Part shown: positions 47,554 through 56,027 of the stretch, piece after piece
How positions within the stretch are numbered: position 1 is the stretch's first letter
Layout of the letters: the number at the start of each line of letters is the position of its first letter
NCBI GenBank assembly: GCA_012103325.1
Contig: WLWY01000001.1
Coordinates: 1 to 64,000, forward strand
Length of the DNA stretch: 64,000 bases
From: Alphaproteobacteria bacterium
GTDB lineage: Bacteria > Pseudomonadota > Alphaproteobacteria > UBA8366 > GCA-2717185
Direction: 5' to 3'
Made by a program: the position numbers and the translations under genes
The notes under the pieces: generated by a model
Seen by the model: only the letters and a program-made list of their open reading frames with translations
Databases searched by the model: none
Told to the model about the DNA's origin: nothing

Positions 47554-47780
47554 CCGAGCCGGCGAGAATCCGCGCAACGTTGCCGAAGCGGGTGCGTATA
47601 GGATTGGTGCGGGCAAGCTGGTGAAACCATGCCGCTATGCGCAGCATCGTTTCCCGCATGCGATTACGGGGCGGCACATCGAGACCCTAACCCCGCCTAT
47701 CACGTCGAAGTCGGTGTTGTGGCTGAGTCCAGAGATAGCACATCGTTTTGGTACCCGCGTTAGTGTTGCTCAGTGATGTG

Positions 47781-47850
47781 TTTCATTCGGCAAGAACTTC
47801 GAACAAGGGGTTCGAAGTTTGTCCTGTGAGGCGCGCCACTTTCCCTGACA
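47781..47850 (+). repeat. tRNA-Arg 3'-end-like repeat, copy B
   Basis: TTTCATTCGG, CTTCGAACAAGGGGTTCGAAG and TTTGTCCTGTGAGGCGCGCCA follow each other. The middle part is an inverted repeat CTTCGAA/TTCGAAG. Nearly the same string occurs in reverse at 63.25 kb, and the GGTTCGA...GGCGCGCCA frame matches the tRNA-Arg 3' end. The gap 47554-48056 around it has no supported gene. Confidence 0.65.
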
Positions 47851-48056
47851 TAACCATGCAATATTGCAACAAGTCGGTTCCAAGCGTCCGCTGGAACCTT
47901 TGTGTCATCGATTGTTTCGGCGACTTGCCAACCATCGGATCTCCGAACTAGGTTCACTAAAAGCGGACAAATGCGCACGAGAAATTCAAACCGGCGGCAT
48001 AGCAGTAAAAACAGTTATACGAATCTCGGCAGTTCCAAAGAAATGGGCACGGATTG

Positions 48057-49658
48057 ATGGAAAATCGAAGCGACGCCATCGATATCGCCGCACTGGTGAA
48101 TGTGATTGTCGAAATTGAACGGCGGCTGGCGGCCAACCGTATCGACGATGGCAAGGCGTTGATGCGGCCTTTTTTACCGGACGGTACCGCCGGCACGCTA
48201 TTTTCAGCGTATGGCGGTTTGGCGTTTCTGTATGACAGTCTTGCCGCGGGGAACCGCGCGCCGCAGTTTCAGCAAAAGAGATTGGAATACGGGCAAAGCG
48301 CGTTGCTCTTGAACCCGACGGACGCACTTGCGCATGCGGTTTTGTCCGAGAACGAATGTCTGCTCGTCGCGGAAAATTTGCTCCGCCATCAGCAATTGCC
48401 GATGGCAACGCAACTGTTGACGTATTTGCAGGATCATTCGGAATCGGACTCGGCGGGTTTTCGCCTCGACTTGATCGCTTACTTCGAGCGCGAACGGCGA
48501 CAAATTCTGGAGTGTGCACCAGCAGCCGTATCCGACCCTCGTCCGTTACTGATCAACGTCAATGTCTGGGGCACAGCATACGTTCAGACCCTTTTTCAGT
48601 ATGGATTTGCAAGCCTGCTCGCCCCGGAAAACCTTCCGAAGCGGGCGCTTGAACGGAAAATCTTTATCGACATCTACACCACGCGGGAAGACAAGCAACG
48701 CATCACGGACCATCCGATGACCGGCACCCTCAGCGAGTTGGCCGAAATTCGCTACCGTCTTCTGCCTGAGACGTCTCTGACGGCGCCGGTCAGGCAAGTG
48801 CTCCCCGAAGTCGATTTATGGTGCCTGGCCGGCGCGCAACAATCCGGCGCGCTGCGGGCCCGGCGTCTGGGGGCCGATCTAATTTATTGCGGCCCGGCGT
48901 TCGTCTACAGTGCGAATGCTCTGAATGCCTTATCCCGCTATCTGGCTGACGGTCACAAAGCGGTACTGTCCATCATCCCTCGAACCAGGGAAAGTACGGC
49001 GCACGCTCAACTGCGAACATACGGTGAGGTTGAGGCGCATAAAATCGATATTGGAGAAGACGCGCTTGCCAAATTTGTCGCCGAGAATCTGCACGAGCAG
49101 AGCATTAATTGCTTCCTTGGCTCGGATGAAAAGCTTGTCGAGCAAAATCCCGTTACGCTGTTTTTCCCGATCGATGAGGGCTTCGCCTGCCGGTCCTATC
49201 AGCCGTTTCCCGTTATCGTTTCAAACGAGTTGCTGCCGGATGACTTCACGTTCGACACATTTCCGGCGGATGCCCGTTTCCTGGCGCAGGCCATACAGGA
49301 ACGGGAGCCCGGAGCGGCTGTAAAATTTGTCACCGATCCGGCGCAAGAAATCGTCGTGACAGATGTTGATTGCGACGCGGGCAGCGGTATGAAGACCTAT
49401 GGCGCAATCGCTGCGACTGCCGAAAACTGCGTTTCCGGCGCGCTGCATACATCGATCTTGGAGACGGATCTGGATTATTATCGATGGTCGCTTCGGCAGC
49501 GTGTCGAATACAAGGTAGGCGACCCCAGCCTTCTCCCAACGGCCGATGAGTCGGAAGCGAGCGTCATGCAGCGCATTGACGCGTTGTTCGAGGCTGGCTC
49601 GGCAGGCGCGCTGGACCGCTTACGGTTTTTTCGAAGGCTTACCGCGAAGACATCGTGA
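48057..49658 (+). CDS. Uncharacterised TPR-like protein, family X copy 1
   Basis: 533 residues; I do not recognise the family. Residues 1-160 look alpha-helical and TPR-like (EYGQSALLLNPTDALAHAVLSENE at 77-100). A mixed alpha/beta domain follows, with WGTAYV (171-176), SLLAPENLP (186-194) and IFIDIYTTRED (202-212), the layout of a nucleotide-sugar glycosyltransferase-like fold. It is homologous along its length to the protein at 59788-61476: both share WGxxYV, S-L-x-A-P-x-N-x-P, DIYTT and LSE(L/I)A(E/R)I. A role in attaching the sugar made by the neighbouring genes is inference. It lies 156 bp upstream of the sugar SDR. Confidence 0.75.
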   Translation: MENRSDAIDIAALVNVIVEIERRLAANRIDDGKALMRPFLPDGTAGTLFSAYGGLAFLYDSLAAGNRAPQFQQKRLEYGQSALLLNPTDALAHAVLSENECLLVAENLLRHQQLPMATQLLTYLQDHSESDSAGFRLDLIAYFERERRQILECAPAAVSDPRPLLINVNVWGTAYVQTLFQYGFASLLAPENLPKRALERKIFIDIYTTREDKQRITDHPMTGTLSELAEIRYRLLPETSLTAPVRQVLPEVDLWCLAGAQQSGALRARRLGADLIYCGPAFVYSANALNALSRYLADGHKAVLSIIPRTRESTAHAQLRTYGEVEAHKIDIGEDALAKFVAENLHEQSINCFLGSDEKLVEQNPVTLFFPIDEGFACRSYQPFPVIVSNELLPDDFTFDTFPADARFLAQAIQEREPGAAVKFVTDPAQEIVVTDVDCDAGSGMKTYGAIAATAENCVSGALHTSILETDLDYYRWSLRQRVEYKVGDPSLLPTADESEASVMQRIDALFEAGSAGALDRLRFFRRLTAKTS

Positions 49659-49814
49659 CAATCGCGCGGTAGGGCCAATTGCGTTGTGGTTTTACCGTTG
49701 AAGAGTGGCCCGGCCATTGATGGTATTACACTGGCGTATCAACAACGAATCTGATTCATTGCCTCGAGCAATAATGAAAGCAGCAACGCTGCGGCGTTGA
49801 AAGAGGCAAAGAGG

Positions 49815-50804
49815 ATGAAGTCTTACGTGCTGCTCGGCGGGGCCGGAATTTTTGCGGTCCACACGGCGCGTTATCTGCTGGAGCAAGACCATGTGGAGCG
49901 CGTCATTTGCGTTGGCCGCAATCCGCCCAATTCCTCCGCCTTCACACTCGATGTCGGCAAGGGCGACCCGCGCTACCGCTATGAGCAAATCCATATCGTG
50001 TTCGAACAGGACCGCCTGTTCGAACTGATGGACGAAGAGCGGCCGGACGTGGTCATCAACTACGCGGCGCTGGCTTATGCCACCTCGTGGGGAAAATCGT
50101 TCCGCTACTACGAAACCAATGTCGTCGCGGTCGCGAAAATTTGCGAAGCGCTGATGCAGCGCGACTATCTGAAGCGCTTCCTTCAGATCGGCACGTCGGA
50201 ACTCTATGGCTCCAATGACGAGCCGGTGCCGGAAAGCTGGCCGCTGGATCCGACGAGCCCCTATGCCGTCTCCAAACTCGCCGCCGATTTGCATCTGGAG
50301 ACGCTTTGGGCGGTGAAACAGTTTCCGATGAACATCATTCGCCCGTCCAACGCTTATGGACCAGGGCAGTATCTCTATCGCATTTTGCCCAAGGCGGTGT
50401 TGTACGGACTGACCGGGCACAAGTTCCCGCTGCAAGGCGGCGGCGTGGTGCGCAAATCTTTCATTCACGCGCGCGACCTGGCGCGGGCGATCTATCTGAT
50501 TTGCGAAAACGCGCCGTTCGGCAAGACCTACAACGCCGGTGCAAAGGAGCCGGCGTCGATGCGTCATCTGGTCGAACTGGTGGCCGAGGAGCTCGGCATC
50601 CCCTTCGAGGATTTTGCCGAAATCACGCCCGGCCGGGTCGGAGAGGACGCACAATACTGGCTGGATTCATCGCTTATTAAGGAAGATTTAAGCTGGGAGC
50701 CCGAAATAGATCTACGTGAGGGCGTGCGCGACATGGTCGAATGGGGACGAACCTATCTGCCGGAGATTCAAAAAGCCGCGACCGAATTCACGCTCCGCGC
50801 CTGA
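49815..50804 (+). CDS. NAD-dependent epimerase/dehydratase (extended SDR, nucleotide-sugar 4,6-dehydratase-like)
   Basis: 329-residue extended SDR. The NAD motif is slightly unusual (LLGGAGIFAVHTA, residues 6-18). Active site: Thr-Ser-Glu in GTSELYG (126-132) plus Tyr150 and Lys154 (SPYAVSK). A Glu in this position, as in GDP-mannose 4,6-dehydratase and RmlB, favours a 4,6-dehydratase making a 4-keto-6-deoxy sugar over a simple epimerase. Start ATG 49815 has AGAGG sites upstream. First of six same-strand sugar-type genes with gaps of at most 36 bp or overlaps. Confidence 0.88.
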   Translation: MKSYVLLGGAGIFAVHTARYLLEQDHVERVICVGRNPPNSSAFTLDVGKGDPRYRYEQIHIVFEQDRLFELMDEERPDVVINYAALAYATSWGKSFRYYETNVVAVAKICEALMQRDYLKRFLQIGTSELYGSNDEPVPESWPLDPTSPYAVSKLAADLHLETLWAVKQFPMNIIRPSNAYGPGQYLYRILPKAVLYGLTGHKFPLQGGGVVRKSFIHARDLARAIYLICENAPFGKTYNAGAKEPASMRHLVELVAEELGIPFEDFAEITPGRVGEDAQYWLDSSLIKEDLSWEPEIDLREGVRDMVEWGRTYLPEIQKAATEFTLRA

Positions 50805-50840
50805 TTGCGCGATGCACAGCTGAAAGGATCCGGGCCGGAT

Positions 50841-51833
50841 ATGGATGATCACGCAAGTGTGGCGTCGGAGATCGAGCCGGCGCAACTGCTCCGTCTGCAC
50901 CGGCAGATGCTGTTCCTGCGCATGGTCGAAGAGGCCATCGCCGTGCGCTATGCCGAACAGGAAATGCGGTGCCCCGTGCATTTGTCGGTCGGGCAGGAAG
51001 CAGCCGCCGTTGGCGTGTGCGAGGCGCTGCTGAAAACCGATCACGCGTTCACAACACATCGATGCCACGCTCATTATCTTATGAAAGGTGGCGATCTTGT
51101 TCGCATGCTGGCGGAAATATTCGGTAAGGCGGACGGCTGTGTTGGGGGGCGCGGCGGATCGATGCATTTGATGGACCGCGATTGTGGGCTGGAAGCCAGC
51201 GTACCCATTGTCGGGGCATCGATCCCGTTGGCTGTTGGCGCGGCGCTAGCGGATCGGCTGGACAAGAAGGATCATATCTCGGTCGCATTTTTAGGCGACG
51301 CCGCGCTGGAAGAAGGGGCCTTCTATGAAGCCGCCAACTTCGCCAGTCTGCGCAAACTGCCCGTCCTCTTCGCCTGCGAGAACAATCTGTACTCCTGCTA
51401 TACGCATCTGGATCAGCGGCAGCCGAGCCGCAATCTGACGGCACTGCCAAAGGCACACGGTATTCGTGCCTGGGAGGTCGACGGCAACGATGTCGGTGCC
51501 GTCCACGAGGCAGCACATGAAGCCGTGACGCACGTCCGCAGCGGACAGGGACCGGCCTTTCTTCTGATGCATACCTATCGGTGGCTGGAACATTGCGGCC
51601 CGGATAACGACGATCACCTGCAATACCGGCCCGAAGAAGAATACGGTCTGTGGCGCGAACGTTGTCCACTCGTCGTCAGCGCTGCCAGCTTACGTGAGCG
51701 CGGCGTGCTGGACGATGCGGTGGAAGACGCGATGCGGGCAGAGTTCGTCACTCGAATTGACGAGGCCTTCGCCGCCGCCAAACAGGCCCCACTCCCCGAA
51801 CCCGCCGCTGCCGCGGGACATGTTTATGCCTGA
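50841..51833 (+). CDS. Thiamine-diphosphate-dependent dehydrogenase E1 alpha-like subunit
   Basis: 330 residues, homologous to the alpha subunit of pyruvate/acetoin/branched-chain dehydrogenase E1. ThDP/Mg motif GDAALEEG...ENN (152-182); HRCHAHYLMKGGD (73-85) and GGRGGSMHLMD (102-112) are the usual cofactor-side loops. It overlaps the beta gene by 14 bp. No E2 acyltransferase or E3 is encoded nearby, so a standard 2-oxoacid dehydrogenase complex is unlikely. ATG 50841 is used; a TTG at 50805 is in frame. Confidence 0.88.
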   Translation: MDDHASVASEIEPAQLLRLHRQMLFLRMVEEAIAVRYAEQEMRCPVHLSVGQEAAAVGVCEALLKTDHAFTTHRCHAHYLMKGGDLVRMLAEIFGKADGCVGGRGGSMHLMDRDCGLEASVPIVGASIPLAVGAALADRLDKKDHISVAFLGDAALEEGAFYEAANFASLRKLPVLFACENNLYSCYTHLDQRQPSRNLTALPKAHGIRAWEVDGNDVGAVHEAAHEAVTHVRSGQGPAFLLMHTYRWLEHCGPDNDDHLQYRPEEEYGLWRERCPLVVSAASLRERGVLDDAVEDAMRAEFVTRIDEAFAAAKQAPLPEPAAAAGHVYA

Positions 51834-52905
51834 ACGGATTATAAATTTGGCCGAGGCGTTACGGGAGTGCTTGGCCGAGTCCGCCGCCCGCGACAGCAAC
51901 GTGCTGGTTCTGGCCGAAGGCGCCGAGGATCCGGTACCCATGTTCGGCACCCTTCGCGACGTCGGCGAACGGGCGACGGCCGAGCAGGTGATCGAAATGC
52001 CGGTGGCCGAGAATGGCCTCGTCGGCGTCGCGATCGGGGCGGCAATGATGGGCAAACGCCCGGTTGTCAGTTTTCAGCGCGTCGAGTTCGCGCTGCTGGC
52101 CTTCGAGCAGATCGTGAACAATGCGGCCAAGGCGCATTACATCAGCAACGGCGAACACAAGGTGCCGTTGGTCGTTCGGCTGGTCGTGGGGCGCGGTTGG
52201 GGCCAGGGACCGGAACATTCGCAGAGCTTGGAGTCGGTCTTTGCGGCGTTCCCGGGACTAAAGGTTATCATGCCGGCCTTTCCCGCCGATGGGAAAGGCA
52301 TGCTGGCCGCTGCTATCGAGGACGACAACCCGGTGATCGTCATCGAACACCGGTGGTGCCACTACACCACCGGCGACGTGCCGGCAGGCTACTACACCGA
52401 ATCGTTGGACGGTCCGCGGCGCATTCGCGAAGGCAGCGACGTTACCATTGTCGCCACGTCTTACATGGTGCTGGAGGCGATGCGCGCCGCCGATGCGCTG
52501 GCCGCGGCCGGTGTGCAGGCGGAGGTATATGATTTGCGCGTCGTGCGGCCCTTGAACCTGTCCGCCATAGAAGAGTCGGTAGCGCGAACCGGACGGCTCC
52601 TCACCGTCGACACGGGACATCATATGTTCGGCGTCGGTGCGGAGATCGTCGCGCAAATCGCGCAACGCCGCTTCGGCGACCTCACTGCACCGCCGCGTAG
52701 GCTCGGCCTGCCCGACCACCCCACACCCAGTTCGCGCGGTCTGGTGCCGGGGTTCTACCCGGACGCGGCGCGGATTGCCGAAGAGGTCGGCGACATGCTG
52801 GCAATCCCGGTGGACAAGGTAGCCGGCGTCGTCGACGATCTTCGCCGCTTGCGTGGCGACCTGCCGATCGATGTACCGGATCCCTTTTTCAAGGGCCCGT
52901 TCTGA
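51820..52905 (+). CDS. Thiamine-diphosphate-dependent dehydrogenase E1 beta-like/transketolase C-type subunit
   Basis: About 361 residues. Conserved beta-subunit segments: VLAEGAEDP (early acidic site), EMPVAENGLVGVAIGAAMMGKRPV (about 57-80), and the C-terminal transketolase domain with VIVIEHRWCHY, ATSYMVLEAMRAADAL and YDLRVVRPLN. Slightly longer than usual E1 beta (about 325). With the alpha subunit it should form a heterotetramer that decarboxylates a 2-keto acid. Within a sugar cluster, acyl transfer to a keto-sugar is a plausible reaction (inference). The start ATG 51820 or 51826 lies inside the alpha gene; the end overlaps the next gene as TGATG. Confidence 0.88.
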   Translation: MFMPERIINLAEALRECLAESAARDSNVLVLAEGAEDPVPMFGTLRDVGERATAEQVIEMPVAENGLVGVAIGAAMMGKRPVVSFQRVEFALLAFEQIVNNAAKAHYISNGEHKVPLVVRLVVGRGWGQGPEHSQSLESVFAAFPGLKVIMPAFPADGKGMLAAAIEDDNPVIVIEHRWCHYTTGDVPAGYYTESLDGPRRIREGSDVTIVATSYMVLEAMRAADALAAAGVQAEVYDLRVVRPLNLSAIEESVARTGRLLTVDTGHHMFGVGAEIVAQIAQRRFGDLTAPPRRLGLPDHPTPSSRGLVPGFYPDAARIAEEVGDMLAIPVDKVAGVVDDLRRLRGDLPIDVPDPFFKGPF

Positions 52906-54008
52906 TGCATGTCCGTTACTCGCCGCTGCCGGAACAATACGCCGACCCAGAAGAGATTTTCGACGAACTTCGAGCGCTGGTGAAGACCGGCGACTTCACC
53001 CTGGGCAAGGTGGTTTCCGAGTTCGAGGCGGATTTCGCTGCCATGCTGGGCGTGAAGCATGCGATCGGCGTCGGGTCCGGCACCGACGCGCTGAAGATTC
53101 CCCTGAAGGCCCTGGAACCTGAACCCGGCGACGAGGTCATCACCACCGCGAATACATTCTGGGCGACCGTCGGCGCGATTTGCGAGACCGGTGCGAAGCC
53201 TGTGTTCATCGATTGCGACGACAGTTTCTGCATGGATGTGAACCAGCTCGCATCTGCGATCACGCCACGGACCAAGGCGATCATGCCCGTCCACCTGACG
53301 GGCGACATATCGGACATGGCGTCCATTACGGAAATCGCCGACCGCCATGGTGTGCCGGTCATCGAAGATGCCTGCCAGAGCCTGTACGCCGAGGTGGACG
53401 GCCAGTACGCGGGCTCGTTCGGCGTCGCCGGAGCGTTTTCCATGCACCCCCTCAAGATCATCAATGTTTGGGGCGATGCCGGCGTTATCGTGACGAACGA
53501 TGACGAGTTGAACCGCAAATACCGCCTGCTGCGCAATCACGGTCTGCGGAACCGCGATGAGATGGAGATCCTCGGCTACAATTCCAGACTCGATTCAGTG
53601 CAGGCGGTGGTCGGGAAGTGGATTCTCCGGCAACTTCCAGACATCGTGAACAAGCGGGCGCAAAACGCCGCCTACTACGATGCGGGTCTTGATGGGATTC
53701 CGGGTATCCGGTTGCCGGCGCGCAATCCCGGTGTGAAACATGTCTATCTTTTCTATCCGTTCCTGGCGGAGCGGCGGGAGGAGTTGTACCGACACTGCAT
53801 CGATGCCGGCATCGAGGCGAAGATCCATTATCCGCTGCCGCTTTATTTGCAGGATGCGCTGAGGTTTTTGGGCCACAAGGCGGGCGACTTCCCGGTCACC
53901 GACCGGCACGCCAACAGCATCATCTCCCTGCCGGTCGATCAGCACATGACGCGCGAGGCGATGGATTTCGTCATCGACACGATCAAAAGCTTCTACGGCG
54001 GGAACTGA
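52905..54008 (+). CDS. DegT/DnrJ/EryC1/StrS family aminotransferase, first copy
   Basis: 367-residue PLP enzyme of the sugar-aminotransferase family. PLP lysine K184 in MHPLKIINVWGD, the pyridine-N partner Asp155 in IEDACQS, and SGTDALKIPL at 58-67. Such enzymes aminate keto-sugars with glutamate; some relatives dehydrate instead when the lysine is lost, which is not the case here. Overlaps the preceding gene by one base (TGATG). Confidence 0.92.
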   Translation: MHVRYSPLPEQYADPEEIFDELRALVKTGDFTLGKVVSEFEADFAAMLGVKHAIGVGSGTDALKIPLKALEPEPGDEVITTANTFWATVGAICETGAKPVFIDCDDSFCMDVNQLASAITPRTKAIMPVHLTGDISDMASITEIADRHGVPVIEDACQSLYAEVDGQYAGSFGVAGAFSMHPLKIINVWGDAGVIVTNDDELNRKYRLLRNHGLRNRDEMEILGYNSRLDSVQAVVGKWILRQLPDIVNKRAQNAAYYDAGLDGIPGIRLPARNPGVKHVYLFYPFLAERREELYRHCIDAGIEAKIHYPLPLYLQDALRFLGHKAGDFPVTDRHANSIISLPVDQHMTREAMDFVIDTIKSFYGGN

Positions 54009-54010
54009 AA

Positions 54011-55123
54011 ATGAGCAACATGCAGATCCCGTTCGTCGATCTCAAGCTCCGTTTCGAGGACGAAAAGGCGGAGCTTCTGGCCTGCGTCGAGCGCGTGCTT
54101 TCGAAAGGTCATCTCGTGATGACACCTGAAGTCGCGGAGCTGGAGCGTGCGGTCGAGGACTATACCGGCGCGCGTCATTGCATTGGCCTGAATTCCGGCA
54201 CCGACGGGTTGTTGATGGCGCTCTGGGCGGCCGGCATCCGCAAAGAGGACGAAGTCATCACGACACCGGTTTCCTTTGTCGCAACCGTCGGCGCCATCGT
54301 TCATGTCGGCGCCACACCGGTTTTTGCCGATGTGCGCCGGGACCAGAACATCGACCCCGCTGAGATCGAAAAGAAGATCACACCCCGGACCAAGGCGATC
54401 ATGCCGGTGCATTGGACCGGGCGCATGGCCGATATGGATGCCATTCTTAATATCGCCGAGCGTCATGGGCTGATGGTCGTCGAGGATTCGGCGCAATCCA
54501 TGGGCTCCCGAGCGGACGGCAAGCATGGCGGCACCTTCGGGTTTGCCGGCGCCATCTCCTGTCATCCGCTGAAGAACCTCAACGCGGTCGGCGACGGCGG
54601 CATGATGCTGACGGACAACGATGAGGCCGCGGAGAAAGTCCGGCTCTATCGCAATCACGGGCTTGAAAGCCGCGATAGCGTGGCGATCTTCGGGATTAAC
54701 AGCCGGCTCGATGTGCTCAACGCCGAGGTTTTGAAGTTTCGTCTCACCAAGCTCGACGATATCATCGCGCGCCGACGGCACAATGCGAATCTATATCGCG
54801 AACTGATCGAGGCGCCGGAGGTATTCATTCCGGAGGAAAAGGACGGCGCGAGCGATTCCTACGTGATGTTCATCGTTCAGGCCGAACGCCGCGATGCGTT
54901 GAAGGCGCATTTAGCCGGGAACGGCATAGAATCGCTGATCTACTACGGAACGCCCTTGCATCTGCATAAGGCGGCACAGCGCTTCGGCTACAAAAAGGGC
55001 GATATGCCGGAGGCCGAACGTCAGTGCGATTTAGTTCTGGCACTACCGCATCATCAACATCTGACCGAAGATCAGGTCATCTATGTTGCAGAGCACGTGA
55101 ATGGGTTCTACGGAGCAGCTTGA
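54011..55123 (+). CDS. DegT/DnrJ/EryC1/StrS family aminotransferase, second copy
   Basis: 370 residues. PLP lysine K188 in CHPLKNLNAVGDGG, Asp159 in VEDSAQS, and NSGTDGLLMAL at 61-71. It is a clear relative of, but well diverged from, the gene just upstream, so two distinct keto positions or two different substrates are likely aminated. Starts 2 bp after the previous stop. Confidence 0.92.
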   Translation: MSNMQIPFVDLKLRFEDEKAELLACVERVLSKGHLVMTPEVAELERAVEDYTGARHCIGLNSGTDGLLMALWAAGIRKEDEVITTPVSFVATVGAIVHVGATPVFADVRRDQNIDPAEIEKKITPRTKAIMPVHWTGRMADMDAILNIAERHGLMVVEDSAQSMGSRADGKHGGTFGFAGAISCHPLKNLNAVGDGGMMLTDNDEAAEKVRLYRNHGLESRDSVAIFGINSRLDVLNAEVLKFRLTKLDDIIARRRHNANLYRELIEAPEVFIPEEKDGASDSYVMFIVQAERRDALKAHLAGNGIESLIYYGTPLHLHKAAQRFGYKKGDMPEAERQCDLVLALPHHQHLTEDQVIYVAEHVNGFYGAA

Positions 55124-55127
55124 ACGG

Positions 55128-56015
55128 ATGTGGACATTGGTGACCGGCGCCGGCGGGTTCGTCGGAGGGCATGTGACGCGGCATCTGTTCGAGTGTGGCA
55201 TTCCCGTCGTCGCGCTTCAACGCACGCCACGCGGGATCGACGGCGTTCCGGATGAAGATGGCGCGAATTTTCGCCGCCTGATTGGCGATCTGACCGCACC
55301 TATCGCACTCGACGTCCCGATTGAAAATATCGTCCATCTGGCTGCCCGGATAAAGACGGCCAATTCCACATCTGAAGCATTCGAAGCCGGCAATGTAGCG
55401 ACCGCCTCCGGCGTGGTTCGATTGGCGAAGGCGACAAACAGCACCCGCGTCATCGCGCTATCGACGATCTCGGTATATGGCCGTCCCGCGGGCGCGACTG
55501 TGTTGACCGAAAAAACACCGATCACCGAAACCGATGCCTACGGTATGAGTAAGCATCGTGCCGAGCTGACGTTAAAGGAACTGACTGATCAGGCGCAGGT
55601 GACGACCCTGCGCATGCCGGGCATCCTCGGCCGTCACGCCAACCCGAATCTGGTCGTCGGGATGTGCGAGAAGGCGGCGCGTAATGAAGCCATCCGCATC
55701 ACTAATCCTGATGCCCTGTTTAATTCCACGGTCCATGTTTCCGACGTCTGTCGCTTGATCGAGCGATTGCTGGTGGCGCAGCCTGCGCGCGGTTACAACG
55801 TTGTGAACGTCTCTTCCGCGAAACCGCTTTCCATCCGCGCGCTTGCCGAGAACATCATCAACGGTCTTGGCAGTGCGTCCAAGATCACCGTCGATGCCGG
55901 CGGCGAACCGCCTTGTCTTATCGATGCAGAGCGGCTTCGTGACCGCTTTGGATACGAAGCAATGAGCGTGTCGAAAGCGATTGCGTTGTATGCATCGGAA
56001 TACCGTCCGAAGTAG
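55128..56015 (+). CDS. NAD-dependent epimerase/dehydratase, sugar-modifying SDR
   Basis: 295-residue extended SDR. NAD motif VTGAGGFVGGHVTRHL (5-20), Ser/Thr in LSTISVYG, catalytic Tyr/Lys in DAYGMSKHRAEL. It lacks the TDE/TSE dehydratase triad of the other SDR in this operon, so a C4-epimerase or keto-reductase step is more likely. ATG 55128 is chosen (4 bp after the previous stop); ATG 55101 inside the upstream gene is possible. It ends 12 bp from the convergent radical SAM gene. Confidence 0.87.
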   Translation: MWTLVTGAGGFVGGHVTRHLFECGIPVVALQRTPRGIDGVPDEDGANFRRLIGDLTAPIALDVPIENIVHLAARIKTANSTSEAFEAGNVATASGVVRLAKATNSTRVIALSTISVYGRPAGATVLTEKTPITETDAYGMSKHRAELTLKELTDQAQVTTLRMPGILGRHANPNLVVGMCEKAARNEAIRITNPDALFNSTVHVSDVCRLIERLLVAQPARGYNVVNVSSAKPLSIRALAENIINGLGSASKITVDAGGEPPCLIDAERLRDRFGYEAMSVSKAIALYASEYRPK

Positions 56016-56027
56016 CGGGCCGCAGCG

